In this document: piece after piece, positions 12,020-23,645 of the stretch
Layout: every line of letters begins with the position of its first letter
How positions within the stretch are numbered: the stretch's first letter is position 1
DNA from: Balamuthia mandrillaris
Taxonomy: Eukaryota; Discosea; Longamoebia; Balamuthiidae
Reading direction: 5' to 3'
DNA length: 64,000 nt
Assembly: GCA_031835245.1 (NCBI GenBank)
Contig: JAVKOQ010000039.1
Coordinates: 186,001-250,000 of the forward strand
Notes under the pieces: model-generated
What the model was told of the DNA's origin: nothing
The model's database searches: none
The model's input: the letters and a program-made list of their open reading frames with translations, nothing else
Position numbers and translations under genes: made by a program

Positions 12020-12310
12020 GTGACCCCTAGACAGTTCCCAAGCACCATTTCCCGCTCAGGAGCAAGGGGCAGCGCTCATCATCCTCTACCCGAGGAGTTT
12101 GTCTTATGTGGAGAACACAAGACGGTAGACTATACTATAGAATTAGATCCTGAAGAGTACGGTCTGAAAGAAACTAGGGTGGAAAAGCCCTATTTGAGGA
12201 TCCAGCCGAGGGGTTCGATTTGGGATTATGGGATGATGCCTCGATTTAGTAGGTGTGTGTCGGCATATAATAAATTTGCTATTGTGGGATGGGTGATCTG
12301 GCTTAATTAG
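12020..12310 (+). CDS. Doubtful 96-residue open frame
   Basis: An isolated frame with reasonable composition from about residue 27 (FVLCGEHKTVDYTIELDPEE...). I recognise no family and see no clear partner exon. It may be an exon of a small unrecognised gene, a 5' exon of the SAP/F-box transcript, or chance. Confidence 0.15.
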   Translation: MTPRQFPSTISRSGARGSAHHPLPEEFVLCGEHKTVDYTIELDPEEYGLKETRVEKPYLRIQPRGSIWDYGMMPRFSRCVSAYNKFAIVGWVIWLN

Positions 12311-12638
12311 GTAAAGAAAGGTGTCGACAAAAAAGCGCCACTCCAAACGGAAAAGAGAAGAGAAAAGCAACAACAGAAAAGACTGGTAGGAGAAGACAGC
12401 GTGTGGGAAGCAGCGAGCTCCTCTGTTATTATTTTTTTTGGTGGTTGCCTTGCTGTATTTGCTTAACCCCCTCACAGAAGAAAGGAGGTACGAAACTACG
12501 ACGAACAGTTTTTTTTTAAAAAATATGTGCTTTGCTTAACTTGTTTGACTCAGCTGCTTCCTTTTTTTTTATTTTAGCCGTCAAACGTTCAACCAAGGAG
12601 TCTTTTGAGTGTAGACTTTGCGCCAACAAACGAGAAGA

Positions 12639-14648
12639 ATGAGTGGTTCTCCATCATCTTCCACTGCTACCGCCACCACTACGCAACCAAAGTACCTCTC
12701 GCCAGAGGACATCAGAGCGATGCTCGTGGTGGAACTGCGTCTGGCCCTCAAAGAGCGTGGCCTCTCTCCGTGGGGCAACAAAGCCCAGTTGGTGCGCTTG
12801 CTCACTCAGCACCTTCACCCGCAGTACTTTCAGCAGCCGCCCGCCTCTTCTTCCCTCTCTCCTCACTCCCCACTTTCGACCTCGCTGTCCGCCTCTCTCT
12901 CTTCTCCCTCCCCATCCTCTCAAGGTTCTTCTTCTTCGTCTTCCTCTTCTCCCCCATTTGCTTCTTCTCCTCCTCCTCTTTCTTCCAACGTGGAAAACAT
13001 ATCTCCACTTAAACTTCCTCCCCCTTCTCCTCCTTCTTCGGCTTCTACCACACCAGTGAAAAGAAGGCGAATAAAAGACGAGGAAGAAGCAAATGGAGAA
13101 GCGGCAGCGAAGAAAGCGAGACGAACTTATGCAACAACTAATAGAGCCGGGAAGAAGGACAATACCAACAAAAACAAGAACAAGAAGCGAACGAAAGAAG
13201 AAGAGCAAGAAGAGGAGGAACTCAGACGAATCATCAAAGAAGGCTCACCTGGGGGAGTGTTGATGCAGTGGACTGGTATCAACCGTAGAAGAAAGAGAGG
13301 AGGAGGAGCCAAGACGCCACTTCTTAGCAGTAAACGTATGGTTCGAAGAGCAAAGACGCTCTTCCCTACTTCAACAGCGTCAACGCTGAGTCATTATGGT
13401 GATAGTGAAGAAGATGAAGCTGAACGACAGAGATTGAATTCTCTGCTGTTGAAACTGCCAGTCACCGTTCTGTTGCGGATATTCTCCTGTGTGCCTTTGC
13501 GCGTTCGGATTGGAACTATCTCTCGTGTCTGCAAACCGTGGCGGTACTTTCTTCTTGTTCTTCACGTTCTCCTTCTTTCTCCTTCTCGATTCTTCTCTGT
13601 CTTCATCTCGCTTTTCATCTTCTCTTCTACTCGCTTCATTCAATTTGTTAATTTGTTAATTGTTTTTCGTTAAAGGACGTTAGTACTGGCATCCCTATCA
13701 ACCGAACTCACAGCAGACCTTAGCCAAAAAGTACACAGAGGACGTCCCGCATTAGAGCTGCTCAGCACTTACTGCTCCAACCTTCGGACAGTTCGCCTCA
13801 GCGGCGTGTTTCTTTCAGATGATCGGCTAAAGCATCTCTCGCGGTGCTGTCCACTATTGGAGGTGGTAGAGCTGAGCAACGCTGGTGGGAAGGCACTGAC
13901 TGACAGTGGCATTGCTGCCCTCTGCCAGAACTGTCCTAACCTGCGCGATCTCGACCTCTCTCGCTGTTATCAGATTGGAGATACCTCTGCTCTTGCTCTT
14001 TCCAAAGTTTGTTTTTCTGTTTCTTTTCATCTCTCTCTCTCTCTCTCTCTCTCTCACTTTCATACATATTTTCTTTAGCTCATTCTTTTCCCTGACCGAC
14101 TCTTTTAACACCTTATTTAAACAGTGTAAAAAACTTCAACGAGTGAACATGACATATTGTCACAACGTAACAGAAGAGGGCGTTGGTATGCTAGTCGAAG
14201 GCCAATCGGCGGCTGCTCTCCGTCACCTTACCTTTACTAGATGTGTTACCGATGACAACCTACGACAAATGGCTGCTCACACTCCTAATCTTTGCTCCCT
14301 TTCCATCCAACAAAGCACTGTCAGGTAACTGCTCCTTTTCTTTCCTTCTTGTTCTTTCTGTTCGTTCTCTTGCCGTTTCTTTTCCATCGTTCCATTATTA
14401 ACGAACGAACAAATAACAGCAAAGAAGGTTTAGGAGCGCTTATAAAAGGCTGCAAACAACTAAAGAAACTCAACGTCAAATTTTGCATGAAGCTCAAAGA
14501 GGAACACGTGTTGAGCATCCTTCGGGCAGCCCCCCACTGCAACATCAAGTTTCACAAGTGGTCCAAACGTGCGGAAGCTCTTCGACAAGAGATACAAGAT
14601 AAGAAAGAAAAAGAAGACGAAGAAAAAACTGGAAGATTAGGAAGATAA
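12639..14648 (+). CDS. SAP-domain / F-box / leucine-rich-repeat protein
   Basis: Four exons: 12639-13543, 13676-14006, 14125-14324, 14420-14648; 554 residues. Residues 20-60 form a SAP motif (LSPEDIRAMLVVELRLALKE, then GLSPWGNKAQLV), usually a DNA- or RNA-binding helix-turn-helix. A Ser/Pro-rich and then a Lys/Arg-rich stretch with nuclear-signal character follow. An F-box sits near 268-305 (LLLKLPVTVLLRIFSCV...CKPW), interrupted by the first intron just after W. The rest is cysteine-containing leucine-rich repeats (LRDLDLSRCYQIGD, LQRVNMTYCHNVTE) as in FBXL proteins. The likely role is substrate receptor of an SCF ubiquitin ligase, perhaps on chromatin because of the SAP motif. Upstream TTG codons in frame are ignored in favour of ATG. 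Confidence 0.85.
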
Positions 14649-14667
14649 CTTTTTGTTTTTTGAAGGC

Positions 14668-16587
14668 TCAGATGGAAGAAGTTACTTTCTGCTTTCTTCT
14701 TACATTTGTCTTCTTTTCTTTCTCCTTCTCCTTCTTCTTCTTTTGCTCCTCAATCATTTGTGGAGTAATAGCTCCAGAAGGTTGAGCTGCCTCTTTTCTC
14801 CTTCCTCCTTTGCTTTCTTTCTTCGGTGATGATGAGGAAGAAGATGGAAAGCAAAGCTCATAAATTTGACGATAGTCGCTGACAAAATGAGGGACGAGAC
14901 CGCGACGCACTTCCTCATCCAACTCCTCCCAATCCTTCTTGTTGTCCGCCGGGAAGATGATGTGCTTCACGCTGGAACGTTTGGCGGCGATGGTCTTCTC
15001 TTTCACTCCGCCGATGGGGAGCACTTTGCCGGTTAGTGTGAGTTCGCCCGTCATCGCAATGTCGTTGCGCACTGCTCTTTGCATTGCTAATGAGAGAAGT
15101 GAAGTCACCTATTTGAAAGTGTTAATCAAAAGAAGAGAAAACAAAGAGGGAAGCAGAGAAGAGGAGGTGTGAACCATGGTGCAACCGGCAGAAGGACCAT
15201 CTTTGGGGGTGGCTCCCTCCGGAATGTGCATGTGCAGCGATGCTGTGTTGAAGAACTTATTTTCTGGCGCTGTTTTTTTTCCAAGGTAAGCAACAAAACT
15301 TCGAAATGATGTGGAGAGAGAGAGAGAGAGAGAGAGAGTACCAATTTGAGATAAGAGATTCTTGGCATAAGTATGAGCAATGTGAGTGCTTTCCTTCATG
15401 ACGTCGCCCAGCTGTCCGGTGATGGTAAAGCTGCCGCTTCCCTCCGCGGAGGGCTCCTCCCCTTCCTCGTCGCCACCTTCTTCTTCCGTCAGCTGATCGC
15501 TTTCCACATTTTGCTTTGTTTCTTCTTTGTTGACACCCACTCCTTCTCCATCTATTACAGTTGCTTCCTAAATTTTTAAAACAAAAAGAAAGTCAGAAGA
15601 AGGGCATTTATCTTGCTTCATCTTCCTTCTCTCTTTGTTCTCTGCTTCTCATGTGTATTGTTTGCTACATACCTCTTTCTCTGATGAAGGAAGGTAGAAT
15701 CTATCATTGACAGTTTCTATGTAGAGAGTGGCACCTCCCATCGAAGTCCATGCCAATCCCATGACAACACCCGGCGGCGTTTCGTCATAGAATCTATCAG
15801 AGATGAATTTAGGCTGACCCACAAATTCGGAGAGATTCTCTTCGGTGACAACAATCGATAATGTTTGTTTACTTGTTTCTTCTTGCGATTCTCCTTCTTC
15901 TTCCTTTTTGGTTTTGCGTTTGTTGTTTTTGGAGGAAGAAGATGAGGAAGATTCTCTATGGCGAGCAACTTGGAAGGCAATCTTTCGAAAGATCTTTTCG
16001 ATTTGCTTTTGAAGGTCTCTTACTCCAGCTTCTCTGCAGTACTGTTGGATAAGAAGACGCAACGCTCCATCTTTTATCGTTCCTTCTTTCTGTGATTTGT
16101 TCGAAAGTTAAACAAAGAAGAACGAAGGAAGAAAGAAGAAATGACAAGAAACTGCAAGAAAGATAAGGTACCACTTTCAGACCGCTCTCACTGCGAGCTT
16201 TGGGAATAATGTGTTTTTTGGCGATCTGCATTTTCTCCTCATGAATGTAACCAGAGAGACGTACCACTTCCATACGATCCAAAAGCGGTCCTGGAATGGT
16301 ATCCGTCTCATTCGCAGTACACACAAACAATACCTTTGGTTGAGTTCACAAAAATTCTATAAGTTTTAGAGAACGAATCAAGAAGAAACAAGGAAGAAAG
16401 GAGAAAGTGCGTGCCTTGGACAGATCAAAAGGTAAGTCCAGGTAATGATCCAAGAACGCAGAATTTTGTTCAGGGTCCAAAACTTCCAACAAGGCAGAAG
16501 CTGGGTCTCCATGAAAACCTGTTCCCAGCTTGTCGATTTCTTTTTGTTTACATGTAAATGTTAATTTCGCCTTGAGTGTGAAACGAG

Positions 16588-16632
<45 letters not shown>

Positions 16633-18427
16633 AAACCATCGATTAAGATGACAGGATTGGCAGAGTGCATGTTTTTCATGCTTTGAATAATCTTGCCAGG
16701 CATGGCTCCAATGTACGTCCTTCGGTGCCCCTTAATCTCTGTTTTATTTTGTTTTGTTAAAGAATGAATAAGTTTTTTAAAAAATATGAACAACAAAAAC
16801 AAATATAACATAAACACCAAAGCAATACGGTACCTGTAACGTCGTGCATGCCCCCAACAGAAAACCTGAAAAAGTCCCTGTCTAAAGCTCTGGCAATGGA
16901 CCGTCCTATGCTCGTCTTGCCCACACCCGGAGGACCCACAAAGCACAAGATCTTTCCTTGAACAGAACCTTTCAACTTACCAACAGCCAAAAACTCAAGA
17001 ATGCGCTCTTTCACGTCTTTAAGGCCGTAGTGGTCCTCATCCAAGATGTTCTTTGCGTTGTGAAGGTTTAAATTTTCCTGCTTGTGGAGGCCCCATGGCA
17101 GCTGGGAGATCCATTGGAGGTATTGGCGCGTGACGCCATATTCGCTGGAACCTTTCTCCAAAGAGGATAATTTGTTCTGTGGTTTTGGTGTTGTTTTAAA
17201 GGAGATGAGAAAGAAGAAAACAAACGGCTGGGAAGAACGAAGAGAACGAAAGGAGTGATAAAGAATCAATTAAAAAAAGACGGAAAGAAATAAGTACCAT
17301 TTCTTCATCCACCACGTGTTGGACTTCTTCGGGAAGCTTGATTTTATTCAGCCGTTCACTCAAGTCGGTAAGAAACTTGTCTTTTTCATCACCGTCCATC
17401 CCCAATTGTTTCTCGATGTTCCGTTTCTGGCTTTCCAAGTAGTCTTTGCGTTGTCGCTCGTATACATTTCCTCTATGTTTATCACCGAAAGAACGTCAAC
17501 AAAAGTTACACAAAAACAAAGAATACGAAGATGAAAAAGGCGAACAGCAACAAAAAAGTACATACGCTGTACCACGCGAGTCCTGTCTTCTCGCCAAAAT
17601 TTGTAGCCGCTTCTGCAATAAGGCCAACGTCTTAGCCTGTCGCTCCTTCACATCCAACGTTTCTAATATTTCCTGTTGCTCGTAAGGATCCAGCGAGGCA
17701 AAAGCAGCTGCCAAGTCGGTCGCCTCGGAGGGGTTTAGTTTGTCTATGTTCTCCAAAAAGTTAAGATAGTAGCCGGCTGGCTCCCAGACGTGCAGCTGGC
17801 GAATGGTGTGCTCGATCGACTTGTAGTTGGCTTGAATGACGGGGTCGTCTTTGTTGTAGGCGGGTTCCTTTAAAAAATGTGTAAGAGACAAAAAGAACAA
17901 GAAACGAAACAGCAACAAAGAACTCAAAAATAGGGAGGGAAGAGCACAAGCAAAGCTTTTGAGGGAGAGAACGAAATGACGAGAGAGAGAGAGAGAGAGA
18001 GAGAGACCTTGACTTCCTCAATGTTAACAGAAAGCCCTCCGCCAGCGGTGGCAGGCACCGGAGAAGTGGCCCGAATGCGCCTGGACATGCTAGAAATGAA
18101 GACATACCACAGCTCCGAGCCCTCCGAATACTTCTTCAAGTAAAGCACATATCCCAGCTGTCCAACAGAATGGATTTCAGAGGGGTCAGTGATGTCCTGG
18201 GTGGAGCGAATGTCTTTGGTGAGGAAGAGCCCGACAAAGGGTTGCCCCTCGCTCATCATTTGTTGCAGACGAAGAGCCCATTTGCTGTCCACAATGGCAG
18301 GGAAATGGATCCCTGAGAAGATCGGATAAAGGTTCAAGGGAAGGACAGGCACTGTGCGTGGAGTCGGTGTGTTGCCCAACTTTTGGAAGAGGGAGCCCAG
18401 CCCTGTTGTAAAGGACAAGAAGAGACA

Positions 18428-18459
<32 letters not shown>

Positions 18460-18700
18460 AGGGAGGGAGAGAGTACCAGGTGGTAAGAATGTGGAATAGC
18501 AGGGAAAAAGGATAAAGAGGCAACAAGGAGACAAAAGAAAACGGAAGAAGAGAGCCGGGAAGAAGGGTTAAGAAGAAAGCAAAAGAGCAGAAGAAGTACC
18601 GCCATAGCCTGGGTGTAATGGGCGAATGGAGTTATTAGGGCTGGAAGGTGATGGGCAAGTTTTGTGAGAAACAGCTAACATTACAACATAGAGAGAGAGG

Positions 18701-18731
<31 letters not shown>

Positions 18732-18867
18732 AGCATCAAACGTACAGGCCTATGAACCGTGGTTCGTCGTTGTTGCGACCGTTGTTGTCCCCAGCACCAT
18801 TGCCACTGAGGTGCCTACTCGCCATAAACCACTTTAACCATCGAGATGGATGTTAGAGGCAGGAGAG

Positions 18868-18915
<48 letters not shown>

Positions 18916-18999
18916 AACAAGCAAAGAGAACAAGAGGACTTGAGCACAAGACGGGTGAAAAGAAGAAGAGCAGAAAACAGAGCCGACAGAACAAATAAA

Positions 19000-19038
<39 letters not shown>

Positions 19039-19457
19039 GGCTGGTGACGAGAAAGACCCAAAGAGCGTGGCAGAGAGGGAGCCGCAGCAGAGCGACGACA
19101 CAGGTGAGAGGCAGAGGTTGGCGCAGTAGTGGTAGGCGAGCAAGAAGCGGATTGTTTGTGGAAGCTTCGAAACGACCGCAGCGGAAGTGGAAGGTTGGTG
19201 GTTGCTTGTCGGAAAGAAGGAGAGCAGACAGGGTGGCGAGCATGGTGACTCCCGGACAACTGAGTTTGGTGGTTGATGAAGAGAGCAGAGTGTGGAGCGG
19301 AGGGTGAAGAAGAAGAAGAAGAAGAAGATCTGTAGCGAAACGAGGCGAATGGCCGTTGAGGGAGTGGTTGCAAAATAGAGTAGGAAAAGGGGTTGCCGCC
19401 CACCCGAACGGCTCGCGGCAGAGAACTTCCTCCTCCTTGCCAAGTAGACCGAAGCAT
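14668..19457 (-). CDS. LONP1: Lon protease, mitochondrial type
   Basis: Fourteen exons: 19457-19038, 18831-18746, 18640-18600, 18402-18008, 17867-17566, 17472-17298, 17176-16834, 16738-16637, 16539-16415, 16333-16172, 16089-15673, 15567-15342, 15269-15175, 15108-14668; 1109 residues, phases consistent. Lon is an ATP-dependent hexameric protease that degrades damaged and regulatory proteins in the mitochondrial matrix. Seen: an Arg/Ser-rich N-terminus (MLRSTWQGG...) fitting a targeting peptide, the Lon N domain, Walker A GPPGVGKT (554-561), Walker B VILID, and the Ser/Lys dyad in [11 protein letters not shown] (Ser958) and GGVKEK (Lys1001). The intron after exon 9 begins GCACGC (GC-AG class). 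Exons 2 and 3 are small and least certain. The C-terminus carries a Lys-rich extension and no peroxisomal SKL signal. Confidence 0.95.
16592..16631. repeat. (GA)n microsatellite in a Lon intron
   Basis: Uninterrupted GA repeat between Lon exons 8 and 9; CT on the sense strand. Confidence 0.9.
18863..18911. repeat. (GA)n microsatellite in the first Lon intron
   Basis: Long GA run upstream of the exon 2 acceptor; a second run lies at 19007-19034 directly after the exon 1 donor. Both are CT on the sense strand. Confidence 0.9.
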
Positions 19458-19827
19458 CTTCCTTTTGTGTTTTTTCGCCTCTCTTTTCGACGATTTCCTC
19501 GAAAAAAAAAATCCAAGTCCTAAGAAACGGCTCCTCGTAATAAATTCTGAGGGTCAATATCTTAAATAACGAAATTTCGTCAAACTCCGATCCAATCTAG
19601 TTTCTTATAATTTCCCTAAAAAAGCAAAGTTTAAACTCCGCCATGAAATTCTTCGTTTATTCTTTTTTTATTTTTGAGTTTTTTTTTTCTTTTTTTCTCT
19701 CTCTCACTACTTAGTTTCGCAGCAGTTCACCAGCCACAGCCGCGCGGGGGGGTAAACAAAAAGCAAGGGAGGAAAGAAGAACAATCAACCTTTTTCGTTT
19801 CTACACAAAAAAAAAACCTCAATCAAA
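19458..19827. promoter_or_regulatory. Divergent promoter of Lon (-) and RPS13 (+)
   Basis: 370 bp between two housekeeping starts. It includes a perfect 12-bp palindrome ACGAAATTTCGT (19569-19580). On the RPS13 side, long T-rich and CT-rich tracts (19660-19705 and 19790-19802) recall the pyrimidine-rich initiators of ribosomal-protein genes. No clear TATA box. Confidence 0.5.
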
Positions 19828-20648
19828 ATGGGTCGTATGCACGCACCTGGTAAGGGTATTTCCGGCTCTGCCGCTCCCTATCGTCGGACTCCTCCTTCCT
19901 GGTTGAAGGTGACCAACGAGGAGGTCGCTGACAACATCTGCAAGCTCGCCAAGAAGGGTCTTACCCCCTCTCAGATTGGTGTCATCCTCCGTGACTCCCA
20001 CGGCATTGGCAAGGTCAAGTACGTGACTGGCACCAAGATCCTCCGTATCCTGAAGGCCAACGGTACGCTCCGATTTCTTTTCTCCCTTTTACTTTTCTCT
20101 CTTCACTACTACACTCTTGCCCTTTTTTTTTGGACTTGATTTTTGCTTGTGTTTTTTTGTTTGTGATTTTTGCGGCAATCACCCTCTTTTTTTTTCAATG
20201 TGTGTCTGATTTTTTGATTTATCTTTGTGACTACTTTATTCTCCGCTTTGAAACTTTTTAATCTCATTTCCCCTTTTTTTGTTTTCTCCCCTTGGACTTT
20301 TGAATAGGTCTTGCCCCTGAGATCCCCGAGGACTTGTACCACTTGATTAAGAAGGCCGTCGCCGTACGCAAGCACTTGGAGAGGTACAGGAAGGACAAGG
20401 ACGCCAAGTTCAGACTCATTCTCATCGAGAGCAGAATCCACCGTCTCAGCCGCTTCTACAAGAGGACCAGGAAGCTGCCTCCTTCCTGGAAGTAGTACGT
20501 TACCGCTTTCTCTCTTCTCTCTCTCTCTCGTCACACTTTAGCGACAACTTTCTCCTTTCCTCTCTTGTGTAGTCAATTGTTTATTTAACCTCCTGTCTTT
20601 CTTTTTGTTACCAGTGAGTCTTCCACTGCCTCTGCGTTGGTTGCCTAA
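19828..20648 (+). CDS. RPS13: 40S ribosomal protein S13 (uS15)
   Basis: Three exons: 19828-20062, 20308-20494, 20615-20648. The product is 151 residues, the same length as animal RPS13, starting [10 protein letters not shown] and ending [11 protein letters not shown]. It contains the conserved core [21 protein letters not shown] and the RNA-binding [18 protein letters not shown]. It is part of the small subunit and binds helices of 18S rRNA near the subunit interface. Reading straight through after PPSWK would give a false stop at 20493; the last intron (donor GTACGT after AAGTA) restores the conserved tail. All introns start GTACG. Confidence 0.98.
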
Positions 20649-20926
20649 ACGTCGTTTTTGGAATCAACCAAACAAAAAGTTCCTCTCTTTTTTTTGCAAG
20701 AAAAGAAAAAGCAGTTCTTCATCCCAAATAAACCTTTGGCCCATCTTTGGCCCCCGGCCCAACCCCGCTTCTCTCTTTCTCCTTTTGTTTTGTTCTCCTC
20801 TCTTTCTCTTCCTTCTCTTGTGGTGTTGATATCTGTAATGTCTCTTTTGTTTTGTGAGAACGTTGGCTTGTAACGCTTCACTCATCCAAAGGCTTGAATC
20901 TCCTTTGTTTCTCTGCTTTCTCCCTC

Positions 20927-20978
<52 letters not shown>

Positions 20979-22279
20979 TTCTCGTGTTTCCTTTCTTCTT
21001 CGCTCTGCTTTCCTTCATTTCTTGGCGAAATTGCCGTCGCTTCGGATCGAACCGACGGTGGATCTCCTGACGATAAAAGGAAATTTAGCTTACGTGGCAG
21101 GGCAACCCTCGACCTATTTTTTTCAAACCGCCAATCCCCTGTCAGGTTGAGTTTTTCTCCGTCCAATCGGAGGTCATTCGTTGCGAAAATTCCCTACTAA
21201 AAACATTCAATTTCATCGGAGTAAACTTCCGCATTTTTGGGAGTCAATTTAAAAACAAAAGTTAAAGAAAAGGGAGTCCGTTTTCTTCTCAAACTCCTTT
21301 TTGTTTTTTGTTTGGTTTTAACCGCACACACGACACACAACGCACCTACGCCCTACTTGTTTTTTTTTTTGTTGTTGATCCCCCTCCTCTTCCACCACCA
21401 CCACCCTTTTTTTTCTCAGGTGGTTTTTCCCTTGTAACTTTTTTTTTGTGTACACATCTCTTTTGTAAAGAAATCGACTTGTTTGTTATTTTTTTTTTGT
21501 ATATCTGTACGTAAAAAAGTTGGTAACTCGTTTTTTTTCAAGGTACGTTCTCCCCAAGTCTTGTGTGATTTATTTATTTATTTTTTTGTCTTTCTTTTTA
21601 TTTATAATATCCATTTCGTTGCTTTTTTTTTTCTTTAGTACTACTCCGGAAGTATATTTTGATTTTTTTGTGAGAGTCACTACGATTACTTGTTTTTTTC
21701 TCGTTGTGCATCATCAACTTACGGTCTGTGAACTTGTTGAATCATCACCACCTCAACAGAAAAACAAAACCAAAAAGTAATATCTTCGTTTTTCTGTTTG
21801 TTTGATCCCCTCTTTTTTTTTTTTTTTTGCTTTTGAAGGCGGCCTCACCTCATTTCTTTCTTTTTTTTGTTGTGTGTTTTGTTTTTTGTCCATTCTCTCT
21901 CTTTTTTTTGTTTGTTTGATGTTGGTGGTGGAAACTTCTTCTCTTTGCTGCTGTGCATCATCATCACCCATCCTTCCTTCGTGAATTCGCGTTTGCTCTT
22001 CTCAACTGCTACTACCACATTGCTATCCAACTTTACGAACTTTGATTTTGTTGCACCTCGTGTTTTTTTGTTAAAAAAAATCATCCTATTCTTCGTTCAA
22101 CTCGCTACTACTAAACCGTTCTTTGTTTTTCCTTCCGATCGAGCAGGGTTTCCCTTTCTCCACGACAACAACAACAAACTCGACCCTCTCTCTTTTTGTT
22201 ATGCTAACACCCCGAAAAAAAATTTCTACTTAGGCGTATAATAGAGGAACCTGAATATCCATCCATAATAACTGCTAGA
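20649..22279. other. 1.6-kb spacer between RPS13 and the membrane-protein gene
   Basis: No supported gene. It is pyrimidine/T-rich on the + strand, with a long CT repeat at 20936-20973 and many T-runs between 21360 and 22080. A TATA-like TATAATAG at about 22238 is roughly 40 bp before the next ATG. The T-rich part is probably promoter and 5' leader of the downstream gene, possibly with untranslated exons. Confidence 0.4.
20936..20973. repeat. (CT)n microsatellite
   Basis: Pure CT repeat in the spacer; CT on the strand of both flanking genes. Confidence 0.9.
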
Positions 22280-23406
22280 ATGCAAACTTCGATGACAACG
22301 TATTATCGCACCTCCTCTCCTTACATGAGACCTCTGGCAGACGAACAAGAGGTGGAAGAGGAGCGACGAAGCTACTTCCATTCTCGTCATCACCGCGACA
22401 ATGGGCGTGGACTAGTGCCCTATGCCATCGAAGAGGAAGATGTGGAAGAGGAAGAGAACTACGAAGAAGAGGTCGTAGAAAACGTCGTTTGGAAAGCAAC
22501 CTCCTCGAAGCTGCGTGACGACGATGCAGAGGAGGAAAAATGGAGGCCCTCTACTCCTGTTTCCTGTGCAGAAGAAGGAGAAGAAGAAACGAAAGCAACA
22601 CCTTCCGCTTCATCGCCAACATTGAAGCGACGTATATCAACGGAAGAGTTTGAGCGAGAGCGAGTCGAGTACACGAACAAGCAGCTGAAGGAGGCCGGGC
22701 TCTACGTGCCTCACAAGGCCCATTTCATGCGTCTGCGCTTGTTTGCGGCGGCCAACAGCACCTTTAGGTTCTTGTGCATGATCGCTCTGCCCACTCTCTT
22801 CCTGTTGGCTTCGATTGGCTTCATGGTTGACTCCCTTTCCGCTGATCCTGCTCATGTCCCGACCAAGCCATTCAATGTTATGGTGCATAGAGTACTATTT
22901 CTTTCTCTTTTTCTTTTCGAAGCTAACAAAACAAACAAACAACATCGCAGATGCCACACGAGAAGCGAGCAACACTCGAGTCATTTTCGCCACAATACCT
23001 CCAAATGTTGGAAGAGATGGTGCACCAATCCAACACTTCCAAGACGAGCCCCTCTCTCCGTCTTGAAGAACAAAAGGATGAAGGGAAGCCCCAACAGGAG
23101 AAACAACATTCAAGCAACAGCGAAAGATCCAGAAAGTCGTTTGCCACTTGTCAACAAGAACCTGCGGAGGAGCCGTCAGCCGAGTGCCAGCGGCTGACCG
23201 ACGCTCTCTTGAAAGCGCAGGAGAAGGTCAGCCAACAGGCTGACGCCTTGGCTCAACCCTCCCTCTTCTCCGGCAACACCGAAGGCAAGGCTCTCACGAC
23301 CATTCTGCACGAGCAAACGATCGGAAGGGGCATTCACATCTTTCGTTTTGCCTACAATGTGTTGCTCCAGCTTTCGACTCGATTGACTCATCTTTTTGGA
23401 TTTTGA
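22280..23406 (+). CDS. Unknown single-pass membrane protein
   Basis: Two exons: 22280-22891 and 22951-23406; 355 residues. Residues 20-120 are Glu/Ser-rich and probably disordered. A hydrophobic segment near 155-182 (FLCMIALPTLFLLASIGFMV) is preceded by basic residues, so the N-terminus likely faces the cytosol. The second exon encodes a polar region with heptad-like segments (ECQRLTDALLKAQEKVSQQA) and a partly hydrophobic C-terminus (FRFAYNVLLQLSTRLTHLFGF) that could be a second membrane-associated helix. I recognise no family. The intron donor GTACTA and phase-0 junction are good by local standards. Confidence 0.7.
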
Positions 23407-23645
23407 AACATTGAAGTGAGTCCCATCTTTTTTGTTTGTCTGTTTGTGTTTACCATCATCATTCCTTTCTTTTTTTTTTTTTGTACACTGCTCTCTCTCT
23501 CTCTCTTTTGTTTTTTGTTCTTTCTTTCCGTTTTTTTTGTTTTGGAAGAAAGACAAAGGAGAAAGAGAGAGAGAGAGCGAGAGAGAAAAAGAAGGAATGA
23601 TTTTTTTAGCTTGCAAAGTGTATATAAAATCTCATTTACATAAAA

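Larger units (their letters stand above)
11692..12638. other. Divergent promoter region
   Basis: About 0.95 kb between the acidic-protein gene (-) and the SAP/F-box gene (+). It contains the TATA-like element, one isolated open frame (12020-12310), a TGTCGACA palindrome (12322-12329) and T-runs near 12511 and 12562 before the ATG at 12639. Confidence 0.5.

Noticed and set aside
20493-20495. TAG as the end of RPS13
   Set aside because: Gives 140 residues; splicing at GTACGT restores the conserved [11 protein letters not shown] tail and the normal 151 residues.
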